NCBI GenBank assembly: GCA_944392525.1
Contig: CALXXB010000066.1
Span: forward strand, 1 to 6,214
Length of the DNA stretch: 6,214 nucleotides
Source: an uncultured Clostridia bacterium
GTDB taxonomy: Bacteria > Bacillota_A > Clostridia > TANB77 > CAG-508
Direction of reading: 5' to 3'
A program made the position numbers and the translations under genes. Shown piece after piece: positions 1 to 4,983 of this stretch. Positions within the stretch are counted from its first letter, which is position 1. The number at the start of each line of letters is the position of its first letter. The notes under the pieces were generated by a model. It was not told where the DNA came from, searched no databases, and worked only from the letters and a program-made list of their open reading frames with translations.

Positions 1-2
1 AT

Positions 3-35
3 AATGAAGAAGAAAGTAAAGAAGTAAAAGAATAA
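3..35 (+). CDS. Possible C-terminal tail of an upstream gene (partial)
   Basis: The first bases can be read as the end of a gene entering from the left: frame 3 gives NEEESKEVKE followed by TAA at 33-35. A charged Glu/Lys tail just before a terminator (48-81) is plausible. However, frame 1 also gives a short Lys-rich peptide ending at 27, so the frame is not decided. No function can be assigned. The main support is the strong terminator just downstream, which needs a transcript coming from the left. Confidence 0.3.
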   Translation, partial: NEEESKEVKE

Positions 36-47
36 ATATTAAAAGAA

Positions 48-81
48 AAAGTTATTTCGACCAATCGAAATAACTTTACTT
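48..81 (+). terminator. Intrinsic terminator of the upstream transcript
   Basis: A 13-bp perfect stem (48-60 with 65-77) closes a CCAA loop and is followed by ACTTTTT. The left arm is preceded by an A-rich run, so it could also work on the opposite strand. Its stem sequence (GTTATTTCGA arm) is unrelated to the GTGAATTAA hairpins after the three pilin-LRR genes, so it marks the left border of the repeated cassettes. Confidence 0.8.
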
Positions 82-200
82 TTTGCTAAAATATATTTAT
101 TTATGAATAGAAAGTTTTAATAAAAAATAATGTTTAGAAAATCGTTTAAATGGGTATCATGAATGTATGATAATTAAAAAATTTTTATTAATTAAAAATA
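82..200. other. AT-rich intergenic region upstream of cassette 1
   Basis: No gene is visible here. There is a small inverted repeat, TATCAT/ATGATA, at 155-160 and 167-172. From about 172 there is an A/T tract (AATTAAAAAATTTTTATTAA) resembling the tract upstream of the other two pilin-LRR promoters, which could act as an UP element. Only the tract next to the promoter is shared; sequence further left looks unique to this cassette. Confidence 0.4.
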
Positions 201-233
201 GATATTTACAAATATCTCGATTTTTTATATACT
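201..233 (+). promoter_or_regulatory. Promoter P1 of pilin-LRR gene 1, with palindromic operator-like site
   Basis: TTTACA (205-210) and TATACT (228-233) are separated by exactly 17 bases, a good housekeeping-sigma promoter. A perfect palindrome, GATATTTACAAATATC (201-216), overlaps the -35 box and could be a repressor or activator site. The same arrangement, with the same 17-base spacer, precedes the other two pilin-LRR genes. The -10 box ends 51 bases before the ATG, leaving a leader of about 45 bases that ends in AGGGGAG (273-279). Confidence 0.75.
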
Positions 234-284
234 TAATACATATAAAATATATTAGATAATCATACAAAAGAAAGGGGAGAAAAG

Positions 285-1073
285 ATGAAGAAATTAATAA
301 AGAATAATGGTATTACATTAATAGCATTGGTAATTACAATAATTGTACTTTTAATACTTGCAGGAGTAAGTATTGCAATGCTAACAGGAGATAATGGAAT
401 ACTAACACAAGCAAGTAATGCAAAAACACAACAAGAATATTCAAGTGTAGTAGAAGGAGTAAGTTTGTCAGCAAGTGAATATACAACAGAGAAACAGACA
501 AACCAAATATCAACAGACAAAAGTTTTTTAGATTGGCTAAAAGATAAGGGATATATAAATGATGCAAATGAAATACAAATAGCAACTTTATTAGGACAAG
601 AATTATCAACAGGAAAAGGTAGTGGAACAAGTGATGTATACAAAATAGAAGAAGTAACAGAAACAGCAAAACTTGCTTCTAATATAGAAGTTGCATCAAT
701 AACAGCAGATATAAATAAAGAATATGATATTGTTTATTATGATAAAGACGGAACAAGAAATGTATTAAAAACATTTTCAGTAAATTCAGCAGAACCATTA
801 GAAGAAACAGATCCAAGCTTATTTGTGGTAGATGATGAAGGAACAATATCATTAAAAGATTATTCTGATTATTATAATGGAAGAAAAACGTGGGCAATAG
901 AAAACGTAGTAATACCAAGTGAAGTAGATGGTAAAAAGGTTACAAAAATAGATGGATCATTATTTATGAGTACAGATTACAGAGTATTTGATAATGTAAA
1001 GAGTATTACAATTCCAGAGGGAGTTGAAAAAATAAATGATACTGATTACAGACGGAACTTTTGGAAGTTGTGA
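285..1073 (+). CDS. Pilin-like/LRR surface protein 1, N-terminal part (frameshifted gene)
   Basis: This encodes 262 residues. Residues 1-9 (MKKLIKNNG) look like a prepilin leader cut after Gly9. Residues 10-33 (ITLIALVITIIVLLILAG...) form the hydrophobic helix of type IV pilin-like proteins, but the residue at mature position 5 is Ala rather than the usual Glu. Residues 34 to about 175 are the shared stalk domain, nearly identical to the one encoded at 2728-4545. Around residue 205 (VVIPSEVDGKKV) the BspA-like LRR region begins. After residue 249 the frame is lost: the tail TDYRRNFWKL and TGA are followed in the +1 frame by the expected repeats (to 1392). The start has AGGGGAG (273-279) at 5 bases. 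The product would have the anchor and stalk but almost no LRR domain. It may be a recent pseudogene, a phase-off copy or a sequencing error. Confidence 0.85.
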   Translation: MKKLIKNNGITLIALVITIIVLLILAGVSIAMLTGDNGILTQASNAKTQQEYSSVVEGVSLSASEYTTEKQTNQISTDKSFLDWLKDKGYINDANEIQIATLLGQELSTGKGSGTSDVYKIEEVTETAKLASNIEVASITADINKEYDIVYYDKDGTRNVLKTFSVNSAEPLEETDPSLFVVDDEGTISLKDYSDYYNGRKTWAIENVVIPSEVDGKKVTKIDGSLFMSTDYRVFDNVKSITIPEGVEKINDTDYRRNFWKL

Positions 1074-1392
1074 AAATTTAGAAAGAATAGAATTGCCAAC
1101 TACTTTAAAATATATAGGGGGAAATGCGTTTAGAGGTTGTACTTCATTAGCAAGTATAACAATACCAAATAGTGTGACAAGGATAGGAGAGCATGTTTTT
1201 GATGATTGTACATCATTAAAAAATATTACAATACCAAGTACTGTAACAGAGATGGGATATGAGGTTTTCGAATCTTGGACAGCAGAACAAACAATATATG
1301 TACCATTTAAAGAAAATAATTTACCATCTGGTTGGGCTGAAGATTGGTTAGGATATTATTGCCAAGCAAATGTAGTTTATGCAGGTGAATAA
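1036..1392 (+). pseudogene. LRR and C-terminal cap of surface protein 1, displaced to the +1 frame
   Basis: This is the missing second half of the gene starting at 285, read one base over. It contains three 23-residue BspA-like LRR units (1066-1134, 1135-1203, 1204-1272; pattern x-C-x-x-L-x-x-I-x-I-P-x-x-V-x-x-I-G-x-x-x-F). These are followed by the 39-residue cap (1273-1389; SWTAEQTIYVPF...NVVYAGE) that also ends the two intact paralogs. The ATG at 1036 has only a distant GA-rich sequence (1015-1022) upstream and no signal peptide follows, so independent translation is unlikely. The overlap with the upstream frame is 38 bases. Removing one T from the TTTT at 1059-1062, or removing the 13-base near-duplicate at 1040-1052, rejoins the two parts. 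The latter gives 364 residues, the length of the paralog at 4984-6078. Confidence 0.8.
1040..1052 (+). repeat. 13-base near-duplicate at the frameshift
   Basis: TACTGATTACAGA here matches TACAGATTACAGA at 971-983 in 12 of 13 bases. The offset is exactly 69 bases, one LRR period. Both copies encode TDYR in the first frame. Excision of this copy restores the reading frame and makes the gene 1095 bases long, the same as paralog 3. It is either a templated insertion or a chance LRR-like repetition beside a separate single-base insertion. Confidence 0.45.
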
Positions 1393-1399
1393 AGATTAT

Positions 1400-1430
1400 A
1401 AAAGTGAATTAAGTAATTAATTCACTTTTT
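1400..1430 (+). terminator. Intrinsic terminator between surface gene 1 and glycosyltransferase 1
   Basis: A 13-bp perfect stem (1400-1412 with 1417-1429) closes a GTAA tetraloop, and the 3' arm runs into TTTTT. The arm AAAGTGAATTAA recurs in the terminators after the other two pilin-LRR genes with different loops. It ends only 4 bases before the annotated ATG of the glycosyltransferase, with no promoter between, so that gene probably depends on read-through. Confidence 0.85.
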
Positions 1431-1434
1431 GTAA

Positions 1435-2493
1435 ATGGAGAAAAAATTGAAGATAATAATAAATGGAAAAGTATATAGTAAAAAATATATAAGTGGAGTA
1501 CAAAGGTATCAAATCGAAATAGTAAAAGAATTAGATAAAATTATAAAACCAGAAATGGTTGAAGTAATAGTGCCTAAAGATGCTAAGATACCTAAATTCA
1601 ATAATATAAAAGTAAAGCAATATGGAAAGTTAAATGGAGGTATATTGTGGGAACAAGTTGAATTTCCATACTATGTTCATAAATGTAAAGGAATAAGTTT
1701 GAATTTAGGAAACACATCACCTATGGTAAACCCGGGAATTGTATGTTTACATGATATTAATATGTTAAAAAACAGAAAGAATTTTAATTTTTTAAACTAT
1801 GTATGGTATAAAATACTTCATAGAAGGTCTGTAAAAGGTTGTAAAGAACTTATAACAGTATCTGAATTTTCAAGAAAAGAAATTGCAGAATATTATCATA
1901 TAGATGAAAAAAGGATACATATTACATATAATGGTTGGCAACATGTTGGTAATGTAAAAGAAGATAAAAGAATATTGGAAAAAATAAAAGAAATGACAAA
2001 TGGAAGAAAGTATTTTTTCTCAATAGGAACATTAACAAAGCATAAAAACTTAAAATGGGTAATAGAAGTTGCTAAAAAGAATCCCAATTACGACTTTTTA
2101 ATTTCAGGTTTTAAGAACTCTGAAAAAGTATATAAGAAATTAGGAATAGAAAGTACAGAGAATGTTAAGTATTTAGGATATTTAACTGATGCAGAGATGA
2201 AAACAACTATAAAAAATTCAGAAGCATTATTATATCCTACATTATATGAAGGATTTGGAATTCCACCGATAGAAGCAATGGCAGTTGGAACTAAAGTTGT
2301 TGTATCTGATATCCCAGCCATAAGAGAAATATATGGAGATACTGTATATTATATAAATCCCAATAATTCAAATATAGATATAGAGAAATTGTTAAATGAA
2401 AATGTTGAGGATAGAGAAACTGTGCTAGAAAAATATAGTTGGGAAAAATCAGCTAAAAAATTATTAGAAATTTTAGAAACATATGTAAAATAA
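1435..2493 (+). CDS. GT4-type (group 1) glycosyltransferase
   Basis: This 352-residue protein has the GT-B architecture of retaining family GT4 enzymes, which move a sugar from a nucleotide donor to a lipid-linked, glycan or protein acceptor at the cytoplasmic side. Visible motifs are the N-terminal GVQRY loop (21-25), LHDIN (105-109), TVSEFSRKEI (141-150), NG (166-167), the donor-domain SIGTLTKHKNL (186-196) and the E-x7-E signature EGFGIPPIE (272-280), followed by AMAVGTKVVVSDIPAIREI. No membrane segment is seen and the length is normal for an intact enzyme. It lies 42 bases after surface gene 1, across a terminator. Its N-terminus (KIIINGKVYSKKY) resembles the partial gene at 6172 (KIIVNGKAYVKEY) and the fragment at 4661-4743. 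By alignment with 6172, the TTG at 1447, preceded by GGAG, is a credible alternative start. Sugar and acceptor cannot be told. Decoration of the neighbouring pilin-LRR protein is an inference. Confidence 0.92.
   Translation: MEKKLKIIINGKVYSKKYISGVQRYQIEIVKELDKIIKPEMVEVIVPKDAKIPKFNNIKVKQYGKLNGGILWEQVEFPYYVHKCKGISLNLGNTSPMVNPGIVCLHDINMLKNRKNFNFLNYVWYKILHRRSVKGCKELITVSEFSRKEIAEYYHIDEKRIHITYNGWQHVGNVKEDKRILEKIKEMTNGRKYFFSIGTLTKHKNLKWVIEVAKKNPNYDFLISGFKNSEKVYKKLGIESTENVKYLGYLTDAEMKTTIKNSEALLYPTLYEGFGIPPIEAMAVGTKVVVSDIPAIREIYGDTVYYINPNNSNIDIEKLLNENVEDRETVLEKYSWEKSAKKLLEILETYVK
1438..1449 (+). promoter_or_regulatory. Ribosome binding site GGAG (1437-1440) favouring a TTG start at 1447
   Basis: The ATG at 1435 has only terminator T-tract and GTAA upstream, with no Shine-Dalgarno sequence. 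GGAG lies 6 bases before an in-frame TTG at 1447. Starting there gives M-K-I-I-I-N-G-K, which lines up exactly with the start M-K-I-I-V-N-G-K of the homolog at 6172. The TTG is therefore a serious alternative to the ATG, shortening the protein by four residues. Confidence 0.5.
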
Positions 2494-2571
2494 AACTAGA
2501 TGAATTTCTGTTATAATCTGCAACTGTTAGAATATAAGTGGAATTTATAATAAAATATAGATAAAATTATG
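2494..2571 (+). other. Decayed intergenic segment with promoter-like fossil (2498-2517)
   Basis: Bases 2498-2517 (AGATGAATTTCTGTTATAAT) match 4592-4611 at 17 of 20 positions and include a TATAAT (2512-2517). At 4587-4611 the same block carries a TGGACA -35 box and lies ahead of a glycosyltransferase fragment. Here the -35 box is gone and nothing codes downstream, so I read it as the trace of another glycosyltransferase promoter whose gene was deleted. No hairpin terminator is obvious after the glycosyltransferase stop at 2493. Confidence 0.4.
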
Positions 2572-2727
2572 GTTTAATATGATAATAATAGGAAACAATA
2601 TAAACATAAAGAGGACACAAAATTTTCATTAAATTTAAAATAAGATATTTACAAGTATCTTATTTTTTTATATACTTAACACATATAAAAAATATTTAAT
2701 TATTATACGAAAGAAAGGGGAAACAAG
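2572..2727 (+). repeat. Cassette leader repeat, copy A (partner 4829-4983)
   Basis: This stretch aligns with 4829-4983 along its length, from TTTAATATG through the promoter to the ATG. The best part is 2613-2658 against 4870-4915, with 45 of 46 bases equal (GGACACAAAATTTTCATTAA...). Cassette 1 shares only the part from about the A/T tract at 172 onwards. The repeat runs on into the coding sequence, so the duplicated unit is leader plus N-terminal domain. Confidence 0.8.
2642..2676 (+). promoter_or_regulatory. Promoter P2 of pilin-LRR gene 2, with palindrome
   Basis: TTTACA (2648-2653) and TATACT (2671-2676) are spaced by 17 bases. The 20-base palindrome 2642-2661 (AAGATATTT AC AAGTATCTT, one G-T pair) overlaps the -35 box. 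The -10 box ends 51 bases before the ATG at 2728, the same as in P1. The leader ends with AAAGGGGA (2714-2721). Confidence 0.78.
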
Positions 2728-4545
2728 ATGAAAAAATCAATAAAAAATAATGGTATTACATTAATAGCATTGGTAATTACAATAATTGTACTTTTAATAC
2801 TTGCAGGAGTATCAATTGCAATGCTAACAGGAGATAATGGAATACTAACACAAGCAAGTAATGCAAAAACACAACAAGAATATTCAAGTGTAGTAGAAGG
2901 AGTAAGTTTGTCAGCAAGTGAATATACAACAGAGAAACAGACAAACCAAATATCAACAGACAAAAGTTTTTTAGATTGGCTAAAAGATAAGGGATATATA
3001 AATGATGCAAATGAAATACAAATAGCAACTTTATTAGGACAAGAATTATCAACAGGAAAAGGTAGTGGAACAAGTGATGTATACAAAATAGAAGAAGTAA
3101 CAGAAACAGCAAAACTTGCTTCTAATATAGAAGTTGCATCAATAACAGCAGATATAAATAAAGAATATGATATTGTTTATTATGATAAAGACGGAACAAG
3201 AAATGTATTAAAAACATTTTCAGTAAATTCAGCAGAACCATTAGAAGAAACAGATCCAAGCTTATTTGTAGTAGATGATGAAGGAACAATATCATTAAAA
3301 TATTATGATGATTATTATAATGGAAGTAAACAATGGGATATAGAAAATGTAGTGATACCAAGCCAAGTAGATGGAAAAGAAGTAAAACAATTAGAAGAAG
3401 GCATGTTTTCAAGAATAAGGAGAAATGAGTATATAAAAGCTGTAGTAATACCTGATGGAGTAACGAGTATAGGAAGTAGTGCTTTTGAGGGGTGTACATC
3501 ATTAACAACTGTAAGTATCCCAGATAGTGTAACAAGCATAGGAGAAGAGGCTTTTGAATATTGTGAGTCGCTAACAAATGTAACAATACCAGATAATGTA
3601 ACTAATATAAGTGTTGGGCTATTTGCTAATTGTGTATCTTTATCAAACATAAATATACCTAATAATGTAACTAATATAGATGAAGCAGCTTTTTATGGTT
3701 GTGAGTCGTTAACAAATATAAACATTCCAAATGGTGTAACTAATATAGGAGCAGAAGCTTTTAGTAGTTGTATATCGTTAACCAATATGACAATACCAGA
3801 TACTGTAACGAATATAGGATATGAGGCATTTCTTTACTGTACTGCAATAGAAGAGTTTAACGTGGATGAGAATAATGCTAAGTATTCTAGCAACGATGGA
3901 GTTCTTATGGACAAGGCACAGAATGTTTTAATATCATATCCACTAGGAAAAAAAGATGAGCAATATATTGTTCCTGAGAGTGTAATGGCTATAAATCCTT
4001 CTGCTTTTTCTGGATGTACATCATTAACAAGCGTAGAAATACCAAATAGTGTAACGAAAATAGAAAGTTATACATTTGAGGGTTGCACATCATTATCAAA
4101 CGTAGAGATACCAGATAGTGTGACAGAAATAGGTTCTTCCGCTTTTTTCGGATGTACATCATTAACAAATGTAGAAATACCAAATAGTGTAACAGCCATA
4201 GAATCTTTTGCTTTTTCAGAATGTACATCATTGAAGAGCATAAAAATACCAGATGGTGTGACAGAAATACAAAGTTATACATTTGATGGTTGCACATCAT
4301 TATCAAATGTAGAAATACCAAATAGTGTAACTACTATAGTTTATTATTCATTTAGAGACTGTACGTCATTATCAAGTATAACAATACCAAGTAGTGTGAC
4401 GAAAATGTGGTATAGTGTTTTTGGAGGGTGGACAGCAGACCAAACAATACATGTACCATTTAAGGAAGGAGAATTACCAAAAGATTGGGATAAAAATTGG
4501 TTAGGATATGATTGTAAAGCAAATGTGGTTTATGCAAATGAATAA
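2728..4545 (+). CDS. Pilin-like/BspA-type LRR surface protein 2 (intact, long)
   Basis: This encodes 605 residues. The leader MKKSIKNNG (1-9) ends in the Gly expected for prepilin peptidase. Residues 10-33 are the pilin-like hydrophobic helix, with Ala14 where canonical pilins have Glu5. The stalk, about 34-175, is shared with the other two copies. LRRs of 23 residues follow: a partial unit (235-254), five regular units (255-369), an irregular 59-residue stretch (370-428; contains NNAKYSSNDGVLMDKAQNVL, a known island type in BspA-like proteins), then six regular units (429-566). The cap (567-605; GWTADQTIHVPF...NVVYANE) is shared. No LPXTG or other wall-sorting signal is present, so the N-terminal helix is the only visible anchor. 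BspA-like LRR proteins are usually surface adhesins or binding proteins; that role is inferred here. AAAGGGGA (2714-2721) sets the start. Base identity with 285-1073 over about 455 bases suggests recent conversion. Confidence 0.92.
   Translation: MKKSIKNNGITLIALVITIIVLLILAGVSIAMLTGDNGILTQASNAKTQQEYSSVVEGVSLSASEYTTEKQTNQISTDKSFLDWLKDKGYINDANEIQIATLLGQELSTGKGSGTSDVYKIEEVTETAKLASNIEVASITADINKEYDIVYYDKDGTRNVLKTFSVNSAEPLEETDPSLFVVDDEGTISLKYYDDYYNGSKQWDIENVVIPSQVDGKEVKQLEEGMFSRIRRNEYIKAVVIPDGVTSIGSSAFEGCTSLTTVSIPDSVTSIGEEAFEYCESLTNVTIPDNVTNISVGLFANCVSLSNINIPNNVTNIDEAAFYGCESLTNINIPNGVTNIGAEAFSSCISLTNMTIPDTVTNIGYEAFLYCTAIEEFNVDENNAKYSSNDGVLMDKAQNVLISYPLGKKDEQYIVPESVMAINPSAFSGCTSLTSVEIPNSVTKIESYTFEGCTSLSNVEIPDSVTEIGSSAFFGCTSLTNVEIPNSVTAIESFAFSECTSLKSIKIPDGVTEIQSYTFDGCTSLSNVEIPNSVTTIVYYSFRDCTSLSSITIPSSVTKMWYSVFGGWTADQTIHVPFKEGELPKDWDKNWLGYDCKANVVYANE
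3490..3834 (+). repeat. LRR tandem array A: five 69-base units
   Basis: Units start at 3490, 3559, 3628, 3697 and 3766, each 69 bases (23 residues), with Cys as the second residue and a core like SLTNVTIPDNVTNI. This block is rich in Asn (TNI, NINIP) and its DNA copies are more diverged than those in array B, suggesting it is older. A sixth unit beginning at 3835 passes into the 59-residue irregular stretch that separates the arrays. Confidence 0.9.
4012..4425 (+). repeat. LRR tandem array B: six 69-base units with a 207-base higher-order repeat
   Basis: Units start at 4012, 4081, 4150, 4219, 4288 and 4357. The typical core is CTSLSNVEIPNSVT. The units at 4081 and 4288 are the only two with GGTTGCACATC and share the preceding ATACATTTGA. 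They lie 207 bases (three units) apart, so a three-unit block seems to have been duplicated. Strong DNA identity makes this region prone to slippage or unequal recombination. Confidence 0.9.
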
Positions 4546-4552
4546 ATATTAT

Positions 4553-4584
4553 GAAAGTGAATTAATTTTTTAATTCACTTTTTT
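4553..4584 (+). terminator. Intrinsic terminator after surface gene 2
   Basis: A 12-bp stem (4554-4565 with 4570-4581), extended by a G-T pair at 4553/4582, closes a TTTT loop and is followed by more T. Its arm AAAGTGAATTAA is the same as in the terminators at 1400 and 6086. It begins 8 bases after the stop codon. Confidence 0.85.
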
Positions 4585-4586
4585 AA

Positions 4587-4611
4587 TGGACAGATGTAGT
4601 TCAGTTATAAT
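4587..4611 (+). promoter_or_regulatory. Decayed glycosyltransferase promoter
   Basis: TGGACA (4587-4592) and TATAAT (4606-4611) equal the boxes of the intact promoter at 6127-6155, but the spacer is 13 bases instead of 17. It is therefore probably inactive. It sits directly after the terminator, as at 6127, and is followed by the glycosyltransferase remnant. Confidence 0.55.
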
Positions 4612-4641
4612 TTACTTGTAGTAATAAACAGCGGATGAAAG

Positions 4642-4743
4642 ATGTGAATAATTATGTGTAAAAGAATATAAAATACTACAACAAAGATTTTATATAGAAA
4701 TATTAAAAAAATTAAAGTTAAAAAATATAAAATTGGTTTAATA
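4642..4743 (+). pseudogene. Remnant of a glycosyltransferase N-terminus
   Basis: Bases 4661-4714 translate to KEYKILQQRFYIEILKKL, which aligns without gaps to KKYISGVQRYQIEIVKEL, residues 16-33 of the glycosyltransferase at 1435 (9 of 18 identical, including QR and IEI). Just before it, GTAAAAGAATATA matches the start of the gene at 6172 base for base. The upstream ATG (4642) is followed at once by TGA and about 15 bases of the expected start are missing. The frame ends with TAA at 4741-4743. None of the later motifs (LHDIN, TVSEF, E-x7-E) is found, so nearly the whole gene has been deleted. It occupies the same place as the glycosyltransferases in the other cassettes. Confidence 0.7.
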
Positions 4744-4828
4744 TGGAAATTTTGACAGAAATATGAAAAAGTGTGATGGTAAATGAAAATCTTTCAATGT
4801 ATTGAAATATAAGTAAAAGAAAATTGTT
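4744..4828. other. Intergenic stretch with nothing recognised
   Basis: This AT-rich sequence has no credible reading frame, hairpin or promoter. It could be further decayed glycosyltransferase sequence, but I could not align it to 1435-2493 by eye. Confidence 0.3.
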
Positions 4829-4983
4829 GTCTAATATGCTAATAATGGGAAATAATATAAATATAAAAAGGACACAAAATTTTCATTAAATTCAAAATAA
4901 GATATTTACAAGTATTCTATTTTTTTATATACTTAATACATAAAAGTGTATAAAAATACTATACGAAAGAGAGGAAAAAAGAG
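4829..4983 (+). repeat. Cassette leader repeat, copy B (partner 2572-2727)
   Basis: This is the second copy of the leader described at 2572, with small substitutions (for example T to C within the otherwise equal 46-base core at 4870-4915). It ends at the ATG of gene 3 with AGAGAGGA (4968-4975) as ribosome binding site instead of AAAGGGGA. Confidence 0.8.
4902..4933 (+). promoter_or_regulatory. Promoter P3 of pilin-LRR gene 3
   Basis: TTTACA (4905-4910) and TATACT (4928-4933) have the same 17-base spacer as P1 and P2, and the -10 box ends 50 bases before the ATG. The palindrome is weakened on its right side (AAGTATTCT instead of AAGTATCTT), so control by any protein that binds it may differ from P1 and P2. 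Confidence 0.75.

Noticed and set aside
260..669. Long open frames on the - strand opposite the surface genes (also opposite 2703-3586, 3989-4321 and 4959-5683)
   Set aside because: They recur at the same place opposite each copy because the + strand genes are duplicated. The products are low-complexity Leu/His/Tyr-rich or compositionally odd and lack ribosome binding sites. They are shadows of AT-rich coding sequence.
1036..1073. Programmed +1 frameshifting to make a full-length protein 1
   Set aside because: TTT-TGG could permit a slip, but there is no recognisable stimulator or known shift site, and both paralogs are encoded in one frame. A mutation or sequence error is simpler.
1071..1073. 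TGA read as tryptophan (alternative code) instead of a stop
   Set aside because: Reading on in the same frame gives no LRR sequence, whereas the +1 frame does, and all tryptophans in the intact proteins here use TGG.
2642..2670. The palindrome followed by a T-run ahead of each pilin-LRR gene as an intrinsic terminator
   Set aside because: The stem is almost only A/T and would be weak. The same bases form a TTTACA-N17-TATACT promoter in all three copies with constant distance to the ATG, which explains the conservation better.
3490..4425. Regular 69-base repeats as a CRISPR array
   Set aside because: The repeats are in frame, directly adjoining and translate to 23-residue LRR units. There are no unique spacers.
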